The notes: generated from the sequence alone by a model not told the origin. A stretch of DNA of 64,000 nt from Clostridium fungisolvens (GCF_014193895.1 NZ_BLZR01000001.1:2666001-2730000), one strand, 5' to 3'. Counted from the first letter of the stretch, positions 53,064-62,204 are shown. Translations and numbers: made by a program.

Positions 53064-54032
53064 TTATTTAACTTTAGCTAACTCGTCTTGTGCTTTTTTA
53101 AGTATTTCATCCATATTTCCCTTTGAATCATTTGGTACTTTACGAACATCGAAATTTAGTCCAGCTTTTTTAAGTTTATTGAATGTATCAATATCTTGCT
53201 GATTGAAAGCAAGCACTTTACTTGGTTGAACCTTACCTATAGAGTGAGCCATTGAACCAACATTGATTGTCTTCAAAGGCACTCCAGCTTCTACTACTCT
53301 AAGAACATCTTGTGGATTTTCGAAAAGTAACATTGCACGTTGACCTCCAAAATGTTGGTCGTCTTTTGCAAGTTTGATCATGTGATCCACTGGAATAACA
53401 TGAGCCTTTACTCCTGGAGGAGCAGCTTGTGTTATTAAGTTCTTACGAAGATTATCTCTAGCTACATCATCTGAAACTACAATAATTCTTGTAGGATTCA
53501 TAGCTTTTGTCCAAGCAGTTGCTACTTGACCATGAAGTAAACGTGAGTCAATTCTAGCTAGAACATACTCAAATTTTCCTGGTGCACCTGCGTTAGATTG
53601 TTGAGCTGAAGCTGCTTTAGCAGTTACTGGTTCTAAAGCTTCTGGCTTAACCTTAATTCCTTCTTTAGCTGATGTTAAGATGAAAGATGCAATTTCATGT
53701 GCAGTTCCCATTGATAGACGTGCACCGTATGCTTCAATCAGCATTGGTAGATTTAAACCAGCTACAATTGCCCATTTGTCTTTGTGTTCTTCAAATAAAG
53801 CATTTGCTTGATTGAATGGTGTACCGCCCCAAAGATCAACTAAGAATAAAACCTCATCTTGGTTATCAAAGGATGCGATTGCTTCTTTCATTTTTGCTTT
53901 AAGGTCATCAGGTCCTTGGCTTGGCATTAATGCAATAGCTTTAACGTTTTCTTGTTCTCCGAAAATCATTGAACCAGATTGTAATATGCCTTGAGCAAAT
54001 TCACCGTGACTAGCAAGAATAATTCCTACCAT
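53064..54032 (-). CDS. manX: PTS mannose-family EIIAB component
   Basis: A 322-residue fusion. The EIIA domain (about 1-130) carries the phospho-site His9 in ILASHGEFAQG. An Ala/Gln-rich linker (about 136-152) leads to the EIIB domain with His167 in DSRLLHGQVATAW. It passes phosphate from HPr to mannose, glucose or related sugars carried by EIIC-EIID. The ATG following AGGAGG is chosen; the longer frame reads 31 codons upstream through non-coding-looking DNA. It is the first gene of the operon and is preceded by a leader of roughly 290 bases. Confidence 0.95.
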   Translation of the reverse strand: MVGIILASHGEFAQGILQSGSMIFGEQENVKAIALMPSQGPDDLKAKMKEAIASFDNQDEVLFLVDLWGGTPFNQANALFEEHKDKWAIVAGLNLPMLIEAYGARLSMGTAHEIASFILTSAKEGIKVKPEALEPVTAKAASAQQSNAGAPGKFEYVLARIDSRLLHGQVATAWTKAMNPTRIIVVSDDVARDNLRKNLITQAAPPGVKAHVIPVDHMIKLAKDDQHFGGQRAMLLFENPQDVLRVVEAGVPLKTINVGSMAHSIGKVQPSKVLAFNQQDIDTFNKLKKAGLNFDVRKVPNDSKGNMDEILKKAQDELAKVK

Positions 54033-54316
54033 TTGTTTATACCTCCTAATTATATATTTGTTACAAATACAAAAAGCATGAGCATCAAAATAAAATCTAT
54101 AATATAGGTTGGAGTTTCGCCACACTGTTTATACATAAAATTTAATCATTAAAAAAATAAATAATAACTTTATAAATTGTATAAACTATATGATTATAAC
54201 TAACCAATATTAAATAATTTTATTTAACTACGCTCATGCCTAATCGAATCAGTAACATGTCGAATATTAATTTTTATTGCACTCTACTTAGAAGCCATAT
54301 CTAAATGTTTCTCTCT

Positions 54317-54358
54317 TGAGTACGTTTCCATAATAACATCTTCTGAAATACTTTTCAA
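54317..54358 (-). promoter_or_regulatory. Promoter of the mannose PTS operon with overlapping cre site
   Basis: On the minus strand TTGAAA (54353-54358), 17 bases, TATTAT (54330-54335). ATGGAAACGTACTCA (54317-54331) fits the CcpA cre consensus WTGNAANCGNWNNCW fully and overlaps the -10 and start site, a repressing position. The leader 54033-54316 and the region 54359-54594 show no gene. Confidence 0.72.
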
Positions 54359-54594
54359 CATATTTTTTAAATTTTTTTTATTTTTTTTATTTCTTTATTT
54401 TTCTACGTTAAAATTCCACCTACTTTCCATAAAACTATAAACACAGGTCAGTGGTTTCATAAGTCCAGAATTACAAGCATGTAATGTAATGTCTTTATTA
54501 GTTTTTACATTTGAAAATCATTAATAGATTTAATATGAATATCAAGTATATAATGTTATATATAGAATTTTGTTATAGATAAGGAGGATTATTT

Positions 54595-54945
54595 ATGCTA
54601 TTTATGATGATTGTGAAAGCCTCAAAGAATTCTGAAGCTGGAAATCTCCCAAGTCCAGAACTCATCGAAGCAATGACGAAGTATAATGAGGAACTAGTTA
54701 AGGCAGGGATACGCGTCATTGCTAAAGGACTTCATCCAAGTTCAGATGGGATTCGGATTTCATATCTGAACCCTGGGGAAAAGCCTACAGTTACATATGG
54801 TCCCTTTACGGAAACAAAAGATGTAATTGCTGGGTTCATTTTAATTGATATTGAGTCCAAGGAAGAAGCCATTCAGTGGGCTATGCGGATGCCAGATCCA
54901 CAGGGATATGGGGAGGGCCAAATTGAATTACGTCAAGTATTTTAG
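54595..54945 (+). CDS. YCII-related domain protein
   Basis: A 116-residue protein of the YCII family (PF03795, DGPF-type): MLFMMIVKASKNSE, then GLHPSSDGIRISY and the signature TYGPFTETKDVIAGF, then IQWAMRMPDPQG. Such proteins often pair with an ECF sigma factor, which is absent here. Their function is unclear. AAGGAGG precedes the ATG. The gene is visibly richer in G and C than its surroundings, including codons such as GGG and CGG, which suggests recent acquisition. Confidence 0.9.
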   Translation: MLFMMIVKASKNSEAGNLPSPELIEAMTKYNEELVKAGIRVIAKGLHPSSDGIRISYLNPGEKPTVTYGPFTETKDVIAGFILIDIESKEEAIQWAMRMPDPQGYGEGQIELRQVF

Positions 54946-54966
54946 ACATGCAGCTAATCAAGCACT

Positions 54967-55107
54967 ATGAAATTTTTCTTACACCAAGTTTATTCTGCTT
55001 TCCTAGAAGTTTTTGCAATCTCATTTGTTCTTTTAGTAATTTTGCCCGAACAGAAATATTCAAGATTAAAACAGTTGAAAAAACATTTAAGAGGACACGT
55101 ACAATAA
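54967..55107 (+). CDS. Possible 46-residue membrane peptide
   Basis: The frame reads MKFFLHQVYSAFLEVFAISF and ends with a basic KKHLRGHVQ tail. One hydrophobic helix lies at about residues 10-27. It begins 22 bases after the YCII gene on the same strand. No convincing ribosome binding site is present, so it could be a remnant of a larger gene. An overlapping 70-codon frame has no better support. Confidence 0.25.
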   Translation: MKFFLHQVYSAFLEVFAISFVLLVILPEQKYSRLKQLKKHLRGHVQ

Positions 55108-55225
55108 TGCTGCAATTAGATTTATCACCACGCTTAAATCACAACTATTTAAATAGTTAACTATTTACTCATATACTGCGGGTTGCAGGCTTTTTGCTTT
55201 TCAATTACAGATTAATATCACTTTT

Positions 55226-56029
55226 TTAAGCTGAAAGAAAATTATATTTCTCATTGCAATAATGTATTACATAATTGATAAACTTTTTAACTTCATTTAA
55301 TCTTTTTATTCTTAATGGATATAATGAATTTTTCGAGGTGCCCTCTCTTATTCTTAAAGCCTCTTGAATGATCAATCTAAAGCTATCCGGCAGATTATTC
55401 ATCTGATATTTTGCTGATTCAGTTTTAGAAATTATATTCTTATTTTCAAGTGTATATAAAATTCTGCATAAGGTTAAAACAGAAAATTCAATCCAATAGT
55501 CTGTAAGGAAAATAAGGTTTTTATCCATTTTGCCTTTCCAGTATTTATTTAAGTTGTAATTCATGTTGTCTATAATATTAGTCCATTCAACATCGAGTTT
55601 CAATTCATTAATATCAGGACTATTTATGCCAATCCCATTACTCTTCAAGGTCCACCATGTAACATAGTTAATATCATAGTATCCATAGTCATGTAGGCTA
55701 TTATCGGCAAAGTATACATAAGGAGTTATATCATCATTAACCTTACCGATTTTGTCCATAGTAATATACATTCCTTCCATTCTTTTAGCATACTTAAACT
55801 TGTCATTTAGTTCCTTATGGATAGTTTTCAATCTAACTATTTCTTTCGCAGTAAATTCCTCATTTAATATAGTTATAAAATCAATATCACTTTTATTTAT
55901 GTCAAATGCACCTAAGGCAACGGAATTGTATAGATAGACTCCATATATTTTATTACCAAATGAGTTTTTTAGTTTTGATTCATATTCAAATAATAAAGAT
56001 TTTATAATTGTTGGAATTCTATCATTCAT
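55226..56029 (-). CDS. Aminoglycoside-adenylyltransferase-like nucleotidyltransferase
   Basis: A 267-residue protein with an N-terminal nucleotidyltransferase domain (YNSVALGAFDINKSDIDFIT at about residues 31-50) and a helical C-terminal domain of the ANT(9)/AadA or DUF4111 type. The usual GS of the GSxxxG turn is NS here, but the S-D-I-D metal pair is intact. It may modify an aminoglycoside or another small molecule; resistance is not demonstrated by sequence. It is a single gene with a weak ribosome binding site. Confidence 0.8.
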   Translation of the reverse strand: MNDRIPTIIKSLLFEYESKLKNSFGNKIYGVYLYNSVALGAFDINKSDIDFITILNEEFTAKEIVRLKTIHKELNDKFKYAKRMEGMYITMDKIGKVNDDITPYVYFADNSLHDYGYYDINYVTWWTLKSNGIGINSPDINELKLDVEWTNIIDNMNYNLNKYWKGKMDKNLIFLTDYWIEFSVLTLCRILYTLENKNIISKTESAKYQMNNLPDSFRLIIQEALRIREGTSKNSLYPLRIKRLNEVKKFINYVIHYCNEKYNFLSA

Positions 56030-56252
56030 GTTTTTAACCTCTCATCTTTATATCATGTATCGCAATATACACATATTGTACTATAATTGTATTTTTTTAC
56101 AAGTAAGAGTTGTGAAAATATAGTATTATCTCTTTACTGTTTTCGATATTTGTATTTACTAATGGGATTGTGTTAGGAGTTATAAAATGCATATTGAAGA
56201 TTTATTACTATCATAAATCTTCATCTTATTGACAAGGCAATCCTTGTATATT

Positions 56253-56418
56253 AATATATGTATATGCATATATATTTTCATCTTATCTTTTACAATTTAA
56301 AAATAAGATTTTAATTTTATAATTTGCCTATTTTATTTTTAAGTAAATACTGAGTAAGTAATTAAAACAAGCTATTCATAGTATATTTTTACTCATATAT
56401 ATGCATATACATGTATTT
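56253..56418. promoter_or_regulatory. Pair of inverted ATATGCATATACAT motifs upstream of the nitroreductase gene
   Basis: AATATATGTATATGCATATA (from 56253) and its near-complement ATATATATGCATATACATGT (from 56395) face each other about 120 bases apart. A related sequence, CATATGTACATACATAT at 57978-57994, overlaps the promoter of the nearby marR gene. They may be MarR operators. The rest of 56030-56595 shows no gene. Confidence 0.45.
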
Positions 56419-56595
56419 TAAAGACTGCAGCTTTTAAATATGTAAAGATAAACTATTTCTACCCAGAACCTACCTTCAAGACTATACCGAGTTCTGATGA
56501 AAGGATAGTAAAATTATAAGCCATATTATTAATTTACCAATCAATATAAGTAAAGAAAAATTTTATATAAATTTAAAAGTGAGGAGTATATTTCA

Positions 56596-57402
56596 ATGAG
56601 TCTAATAACTTTAAATGAAGAGAAATGTATAAAATGTGGAATGTGTGTGAAGGAATGCCCTACAAACGTAATAAAAATGGCAGATAACGGTCCTGTGGAA
56701 ATTAACCCAGATGCATGTTTAGCCTGCGGACATTGTGTAGCTGTTTGTCCAAAGGAAGCTATTGATAATAAAAAAACACCACTTTCAGAGCAAATTAGCA
56801 TAAAAGATGCACCAAAGTTATCTGCAGAAGAAGCCGAAACCTTTATAAGGTCTCGTAGATCTATCCGAAGCTTTAAGGATAAAAGTGTATCTAGAGAGGA
56901 TTTACTAAAGCTAGTTGATATCGCACACTACGCTCCAACTGCAAGTAATCTTCAAGGAGTGTCGTTTATAATTGTGGATGATAAAGAAGCAATAAAGAAT
57001 GCTGCAAAGACTTGTGTTAACTGGCTTGAAAACCACCCTGTATACAGCAAAGCTTTTTCTGGAATGATAAATCAGTTTAATCAAACTGGCGTAGATACTA
57101 TTTTGAGAGATACACCAAGCCTTATTTTAGCTATATCAGATAAAAACTTTTTTAAAGCAAGAGAAAACTCCATATTGTCTTTAACATACCTTGAACTGTT
57201 TGCCCCTTCACTTGGTCTTGGATCATGCTGGGCTGGAGTATTTGAATGTTGTGCCTTAAGTGATGATTCTCCTATCCTAGAACTCTTTAAGGTTCCAGAA
57301 GGAAAAAAGATTACTGGAGCTGTTATGGTAGGTCATCCTAAGCATTCATTTAATAGATTAACAACTAGAAACAACCTTGACGCAACTTTTTATGAAAAAT
57401 AA
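56596..57402 (+). CDS. Ferredoxin-nitroreductase fusion protein
   Basis: A 268-residue protein. Residues 1-60 hold two 4Fe-4S motifs (CIKCGMCVKECP and CLACGHCVAVCP). Residues about 75-268 are an FMN nitroreductase domain starting at FIRSRRSIRSFKD, with HYAPTASNLQG and the closing VGHPKHSF. Such enzymes reduce nitroaromatics or quinones with electrons supplied through the ferredoxin domain in clostridia. AGGAG lies nine bases before the ATG. It converges with a MarR gene and shares its terminator. Confidence 0.94.
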   Translation: MSLITLNEEKCIKCGMCVKECPTNVIKMADNGPVEINPDACLACGHCVAVCPKEAIDNKKTPLSEQISIKDAPKLSAEEAETFIRSRRSIRSFKDKSVSREDLLKLVDIAHYAPTASNLQGVSFIIVDDKEAIKNAAKTCVNWLENHPVYSKAFSGMINQFNQTGVDTILRDTPSLILAISDKNFFKARENSILSLTYLELFAPSLGLGSCWAGVFECCALSDDSPILELFKVPEGKKITGAVMVGHPKHSFNRLTTRNNLDATFYEK

Positions 57403-57463
57403 CGAAAAAGCCCCTGAAATATCTGGGTTTAGCTAAGTTAAAATTTTATGATTTCTACACAGT

Positions 57464-57499
57464 AAAAAGATTGGGTACTTCGTGTATCCAATCTTTTTT
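57464..57499. terminator. Bidirectional terminator between nitroreductase and marR genes
   Basis: AAAAAGATTGG-TAC pairs with GTA-CCAATCTTTTTT. It lies between the two convergent stop codons. Confidence 0.85.
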
Positions 57500-57521
57500 G
57501 CTTCTATAATATAAATCTACT

Positions 57522-57959
57522 TTATACAAAGCTTTGTATTTGAGCCAAGGTGTCTAAGAAATCATTATATTTTTCCTCACCGATTTCCTCTATAATCTTA
57601 TTTTGAGCTTCTTTCCATAAAGGTATTGCTTGCCTTAGTTTTGCAGTTCCTCTTTCTGTTATAGATATACATCTCTTTCTCGCATCATCCTCTGCAGCTC
57701 TTACCTCTATGAATCCATTCTTTCTTAAAACCTCTATGCTACGAGTTACGGTTGTCTGATCCATTAATAATATTTCTGACAATTCACCTATTGTACTAGA
57801 CTCACGAGAAGCGATGTCCGCTAACAAGGCGAATTGTGTTGACTTTAATCCAATCGGTTGAAATGCTTTATCATAATAGAGAGTTGTTACTCTAGTTGTC
57901 ATTCTTAAATTTCTACAAGCGCAATCTTTTATTTTCTTTTTATTCTCTTCAGTAAACAT
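57522..57959 (-). CDS. MarR family transcriptional regulator
   Basis: A 145-residue regulator, MFTEENKKKIKDCACRNLRM at the start. The winged helix is visible in IGELSEILLMDQTTVTRSIE and the wing in EDDARKRCISI. Cysteines near residues 14-16 (CAC) could be redox-sensitive. The ATG after AGGAGG is chosen; a longer frame reads 27 codons upstream through the promoter. It probably controls itself and the convergent nitroreductase. Confidence 0.92.
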   Translation of the reverse strand: MFTEENKKKIKDCACRNLRMTTRVTTLYYDKAFQPIGLKSTQFALLADIASRESSTIGELSEILLMDQTTVTRSIEVLRKNGFIEVRAAEDDARKRCISITERGTAKLRQAIPLWKEAQNKIIEEIGEEKYNDFLDTLAQIQSFV

Positions 57960-57977
57960 ATGTGAACTACCTCCTAT

Positions 57978-58022
57978 CATATGTACATACATATAATAAG
58001 CCTGCTTTATTATTTGTGTCAA
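57978..58022 (-). promoter_or_regulatory. Promoter and operator of the marR gene
   Basis: On the minus strand TTGACA (58017-58022), 18 bases, TATTAT (57993-57998). The palindrome TATGTACATA within CATATGTACATACATAT (57978-57994) overlaps the -10 and start site. Confidence 0.68.
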
Positions 58023-58135
58023 GTTCACTAAATTCATCAATAAGCTTTTTTGCCACCATAGTTACTTTTATAAAAACTAACTTAGTATCTCTATTTAAAG
58101 AAATACTTATTAAACACAAAAATCATTTTAGTTAA

Positions 58136-59629
58136 TTACATATATTCGCATTTAAAGTTCGTAAACTTAGCATATTCACTACAGTTTCCTCCATATGCGT
58201 ATAAGCCTATGATAACTCCAGTGAAGCCACTGGCAACTTCAGTTGATAAGTATCTAGTTTTTGCTGTTCCTATAAGAATTTCTTTATCCTCTAATTTAAG
58301 ATAAAAGCTGTAGAAATTATTATTTGCTTGGATAACCAGTGAGGCTTTATTGTTTTTTAAAGCTGCAGTGTTTTCTACGGACTTAATATCACCTATATTT
58401 AACCTTTCAATAACTTCGTATCCTCTATCACTCTTACGTATAGCTAGATCATAGTGATGATCTTCATCCATATATAGTGTGATACCTGCCTCACCATCAG
58501 TAATAGATACATCGCAGGAAATTACTGCTTTAAAATCCTTCTGACGAAGTCCTATAAAAGTTGGAGAAGCTGCTTCATCAAGAGTTATTTCTGTTCCTTT
58601 TAGATTCAACATACTTTTCTCAAAGATATAATTTTCATTGTGAGGATGTCGTAGATAGCACCAATCCTTATCCCATTCTGTGTTTTCGAAGGTATAAGAT
58701 CTTTTGTCCATCTGTACCACTTCATCACTTATTCGATCTGAATCAATGTTCTTCAAGGTTGTACCATTATGCCCTGCCCTAAACCATCCATCTTCCTGAA
58801 AAGTCACCTCAGTCATGAATACTTCACGTCCTAAATGATGATACATTGCCCACTTATCTATTTGACGGAAACCTAGATGAAGCAACCACCAATTTCCACT
58901 GTTATCCTCAATAAGGTCTCCATGACCTATTCCCTGTATTTCATAACCTCCTAGATTACGATTTGTGAGCACCGGGTTATGAGGATACGCCTCAAAAACC
59001 CCATAAGGAGAATTACTACGTGCATAGGTTATCATATGACCATATTCAGTTCCCCCTTCTGCTACCATGAGGTAATAGTGTCCATTTATCTTATATAGAT
59101 GAGGACTTTCAAGATAACGACCACCTGATCCCTGCCATATCACTTTGCTTTCTGTGAGCCTTCCACCAGTTTCAATATTAATTTCACACTGATATATGCC
59201 ATTAACTCCATTTTCATCAGCTTTGGTGCTCATAAAATATGTTTTATCTTCTTCAAAGTAAAAAGAAGGATCGATCCCTCCTTGATCTACAAAAATGGGC
59301 TCGGACCATTCTCCGTAAATATCATCAGTGTATACATAAAAATTTTGATTTGTTGTATTGTTTGTAGTAGTCATATAGAAACGTCCATTATTGTATCTTA
59401 TGGTTGGAGCAAAAACTCCACCAGAGCTATTTACCTTTTCCAGCTGAACCTGACTTTTTCTTGTGAGACAGTGGCCTATCTGCTTCCAGTTGATAAGATC
59501 CTTACTTTCGAAAAGAGGAACTCCAGGAAAGTATTGAAAGGAACTACATACAAGATAATAGGTATCCTCTACCTTACAAACGCTTGGATCTGGATAAAAA
59601 CCTTTTATAATTGGATTATTATATTTCAT
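58136..59629 (-). CDS. GH43 glycosidase (beta-xylosidase/alpha-L-arabinofuranosidase)
   Basis: A 497-residue family 43 enzyme. NPIIKGFYPDPSVCKVEDTY contains the catalytic-base aspartate of the five-bladed propeller; QGGIDPSFYFEEDKTYF holds a second aspartate and LESPHLYKINGHYYL the acid glutamate. Residues about 320-497 form a concanavalin-like C-terminal domain (FIGLRQKD, SGFTGVIIGLYAYGG). There is no signal peptide, so it acts on imported xylo- or arabino-oligosaccharides. No transporter gene is adjacent. GGAGG lies seven bases before this ATG. Confidence 0.93.
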   Translation of the reverse strand: MKYNNPIIKGFYPDPSVCKVEDTYYLVCSSFQYFPGVPLFESKDLINWKQIGHCLTRKSQVQLEKVNSSGGVFAPTIRYNNGRFYMTTTNNTTNQNFYVYTDDIYGEWSEPIFVDQGGIDPSFYFEEDKTYFMSTKADENGVNGIYQCEINIETGGRLTESKVIWQGSGGRYLESPHLYKINGHYYLMVAEGGTEYGHMITYARSNSPYGVFEAYPHNPVLTNRNLGGYEIQGIGHGDLIEDNSGNWWLLHLGFRQIDKWAMYHHLGREVFMTEVTFQEDGWFRAGHNGTTLKNIDSDRISDEVVQMDKRSYTFENTEWDKDWCYLRHPHNENYIFEKSMLNLKGTEITLDEAASPTFIGLRQKDFKAVISCDVSITDGEAGITLYMDEDHHYDLAIRKSDRGYEVIERLNIGDIKSVENTAALKNNKASLVIQANNNFYSFYLKLEDKEILIGTAKTRYLSTEVASGFTGVIIGLYAYGGNCSEYAKFTNFKCEYM

Positions 59630-59984
59630 ATTCATACCTCCGATTTACTTTTGGCTATATAATGCTAAAATCATGACTCAAGCTATTTTAATATGCTAAA
59701 TTTCATACATCAGCTTTGTAAGCCTATATTCTAATTAAGTTGATATAATTTTGCAAAGGTTTCAATAATAATATAATAATATGAAAAGGTATTTTATTCC
59801 TTAATTATTAGGACTGAAATTAGCATTATATGGACAATAAAATAAGAGCCTAAATTATAGACTCTTATAAAATATCACCTTAAGTATTATTGGTTATTTA
59901 AAGACAGAAAGTATCTTACCTGTACTTTCACAAAAATATTTTACTTACTCAAATAAGCCTCAAATTCTAAATCAACTTAATTTT
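59630..59984. other. Intergenic region between AKR and GH43 genes
   Basis: Apart from the terminator at 59841-59870 this 355-base stretch shows no gene, convincing cre site or structured RNA. Confidence 0.5.
59841..59870 (-). terminator. Probable terminator of the aldo/keto reductase gene
   Basis: AATAAGAG pairs with CTCTTATT around a 13-base loop, with T-rich sequence on the minus-strand side, about 115 bases after the stop codon. Confidence 0.5.
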
Positions 59985-60983
59985 CTATTTTCCAATTCTT
60001 TTTGCATTAGCTGAATTAGGATCCCAGCGATCTGCTTTTAAATCTAACCTATCTAAAGCTTCTTTTATGTTTGATAATTCCACATCATTTAGCTCTATAT
60101 CGGCAGCTTTTATGTTTTCTTCAATTCTGCTTAGTTTTCTGCTTCCTGGAATAGGTACTATGAATGGCTTTTGAGCCATTACCCATGCTAAGGCAATCTG
60201 AGCTGGTGTAGCACCTTTTTCCACTGCAATTCTTTTAATCAAATCTACTAATATCTGATTTGCTTCCATACTTTCTTTTCTGAAACGTGGTTGTCTGCTT
60301 CTTGTATCATTTTTTGCGAAGATCTGATTTACATCAATAGTAGCTGTTAAGAAGCCCTTCCCAAGAGGTGCAAATGGTATAAACCCAATTCCAAGCTCTT
60401 CAAGCAAAGGCAGCAGTTCATTTTCAGGTTCTCTCCAAATCATAGAGTATTCACTCTCCACAACAGTTAAAGGACAAATAGCATGAGCTTTTTTAATAGT
60501 TTCAATTCCAGCCTCAGAAAGTCCCCAGTGTCTAATCTTGCCTTCATCCATTAATTCCTTCATAGTCTCTGCTACTACTTCAATTTCAGTATTAGGATCT
60601 ACCCTATGCAAATAATATAAATCTACATAATCTGTCTGAAGTCTCCTTAATGAGCCCTCTAAAGAAGCTCGTATAACTTCAGGTCTAGCATCTAACACTT
60701 GTACTCCATTTACAACCTTGATACCACATTTTGTTGCGATAACTACCTTATCACGATATGGTTTTAACGCTTTACCTACTAATGTTTCGTTGAAGATAGT
60801 TCCGTCATCATTTTGATAGCATTCAGCTGTATCAAACATTGTGATTCCAGCCTCCACTGCACCTCTAATAACTTCAATCATTTTCGCCTCATCTGAAGCT
60901 TCACCAAATCCATGGGTCATTCCCATACATCCAAGTCCCATTTCTGATACTTCTAAACCTTTACCTAAAATACGTTTTTTCAT
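59985..60983 (-). CDS. Aldo/keto reductase
   Basis: A 332-residue TIM-barrel NADPH-dependent reductase. The catalytic tetrad is visible: Asp and Tyr in FDTAECYQND, Lys in VVIATKCGI and His in LYYLHRVDP. The cofactor segment IPGSRKLSRIEEN near the C-terminus is typical of the AKR11/AKR13-like group (YajO/IolS relatives). The ATG after AGGAGAGG is chosen, seven codons inside the longest frame. A degenerate TGTACCA-family repeat lies just upstream. Confidence 0.95.
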   Translation of the reverse strand: MKKRILGKGLEVSEMGLGCMGMTHGFGEASDEAKMIEVIRGAVEAGITMFDTAECYQNDDGTIFNETLVGKALKPYRDKVVIATKCGIKVVNGVQVLDARPEVIRASLEGSLRRLQTDYVDLYYLHRVDPNTEIEVVAETMKELMDEGKIRHWGLSEAGIETIKKAHAICPLTVVESEYSMIWREPENELLPLLEELGIGFIPFAPLGKGFLTATIDVNQIFAKNDTRSRQPRFRKESMEANQILVDLIKRIAVEKGATPAQIALAWVMAQKPFIVPIPGSRKLSRIEENIKAADIELNDVELSNIKEALDRLDLKADRWDPNSANAKRIGK

Positions 60984-61044
60984 ATTAACCTCTCCTATCA
61001 TCACATGTATTGAGTCATATTGATAAACTACCCATACTAGAATT

Positions 61045-61115
61045 TGCTTTTTTAAAGCCTACTCTCAGAAATCAGCTGAGTTTTAAAAATAAACTTCAGC
61101 TTAATATTTATTGTC
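61045..61115. repeat. Hairpin repeat family TGTACCA, copy 3 (degenerate)
   Basis: CTACTCTCAGAAATCAGCTG followed by AGTTTTAAAAATAAA aligns with the central stem of the 43923-44010 element at roughly 70% identity. It lies just upstream of the aldo/keto reductase gene. Confidence 0.5.
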
Positions 61116-61172
61116 CATACTTTAACGATACTCCTTGGTGTTAACTCCAAGTCAATAAATTTTTTGAAGCAT

Positions 61173-61205
61173 AAAAAATTACGGGTGATTATTATTCACC
61201 CGTAA
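61173..61205 (-). terminator. Strong hairpin terminator
   Basis: TTACGGGTGA pairs perfectly with TCACCCGTAA; six T residues follow on the minus strand. It probably ends transcription of the 61439-61630 gene. The interval 61206-61438 shows nothing else. Confidence 0.75.
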
Positions 61206-61438
61206 AGACATTTTATAAGAAAAATACATTTAAATTATGTTATTTCTATGTAGGCAAAAACAGATATTAATTACTAAATAATTATGTAAAATATCATACT
61301 CTGCCATCAAAATTCTTATCATGAATTAATGTTCTAAATGGAACTTTACAAAAGCCGTTGATATGGATAATATCATAAATTAATATATAAATAATTTTCT
61401 TTAGTGATACCCTCCTGAATTATAAATTAAATGCTTTA

Positions 61439-61630
61439 TCAAAAAAAATTCACTATAAACTGAAGTATAACTCTTAATGGATTGTTACCTTTAAATATCC
61501 CTATACCAAATAAAATTACACCACTGGATGTTATGAGCCATCCCAATGTACCGTCAAACATAAAATGAAATTCTAAGATAAGAAGTATTGCTCCTAAAAT
61601 CAGAAATATTATATTTGCCATTTTTCTCAT
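61439..61630 (-). CDS. Very small two-TM membrane protein
   Basis: A 63-residue protein with two hydrophobic segments (about residues 4-24 and 29-47) and a basic, hydrophobic end. GTGGAG precedes the ATG by eight bases. No family is recognised. It is a single gene with a terminator some 230 bases downstream. Confidence 0.65.
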   Translation of the reverse strand: MRKMANIIFLILGAILLILEFHFMFDGTLGWLITSSGVILFGIGIFKGNNPLRVILQFIVNFF

Positions 61631-61862
61631 TTAAATCTCCACCTTATAGTTTATTATTGGTCACTTATTAACTCATATTAAATTATACATAGATTACATA
61701 CAAACTATAACATAGATTCTAGATAAATACATTTATTACGTGAGTTTTTTATAACCCATTTGACTACGAAATACGGATATTTGGAGTTGCATTAGAATAA
61801 AGATTAATTAATATGCTTAATGGCTAATAAAAATAATTATTAATAAAATAGGAGGTGGCAAT

Positions 61863-62015
61863 ATGGCAACCATAAAGCGCAGTAAAACTTCTGCGATCAT
61901 AAAGAAAAAGAAAACCGTAATTCCAGAAGAAATCTTTGAAACAGAAGCTCGAAAATTATACCGAGAAGTTGCAAAGCTTATCAGTAAGGAAAGAACCTCA
62001 TCATACAAAGATTAG
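61863..62015 (+). CDS. 50-residue basic protein of unknown function
   Basis: The frame reads MATIKRSKTSAIIKKKKTVI, then an acidic stretch PEEIFETEARKLYREVAKLI, and ends SSYKD. It has a strong AGGAGG site eight bases before the ATG. The highly basic N-terminus and amphipathic helix suggest nucleic-acid or protein binding, but I recognise no family. It is flanked by non-coding DNA and faces away from its neighbour. Confidence 0.65.
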   Translation: MATIKRSKTSAIIKKKKTVIPEEIFETEARKLYREVAKLISKERTSSYKD

Positions 62016-62204
62016 TGTTTTTTTAATTATTTATGATGAATATGCCTTTAATTTTTACAATCTGTTTTAAAGAGCTGTGGATATCTACACAAATTTAAAG
62101 CCCTTATTTTTATATGTTCTTCAGAAAAATAATGTATAAACTAAGAACTAAATGGTATTATGAAAAAAATGCGACGTAACTTTTAAACTTTAAAATATGA
62201 ACAA

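Noticed and set aside
54033..54594. Sigma-54 (-12/-24) promoter for the mannose PTS operon
   Set aside because: TGGC and TGCA blocks exist on the minus strand but their spacing is four bases too long, and a good sigma-A promoter with cre is present.
54948..55160. A 70-codon plus-strand frame after the YCII gene
   Set aside because: No ribosome binding site, unlikely composition, and it overlaps a better 46-codon frame.
55226..56029. Calling the ANT-like protein an aminoglycoside resistance gene
   Set aside because: The GS turn is changed to NS and similarity is only at fold level, so resistance is not supported by the sequence.
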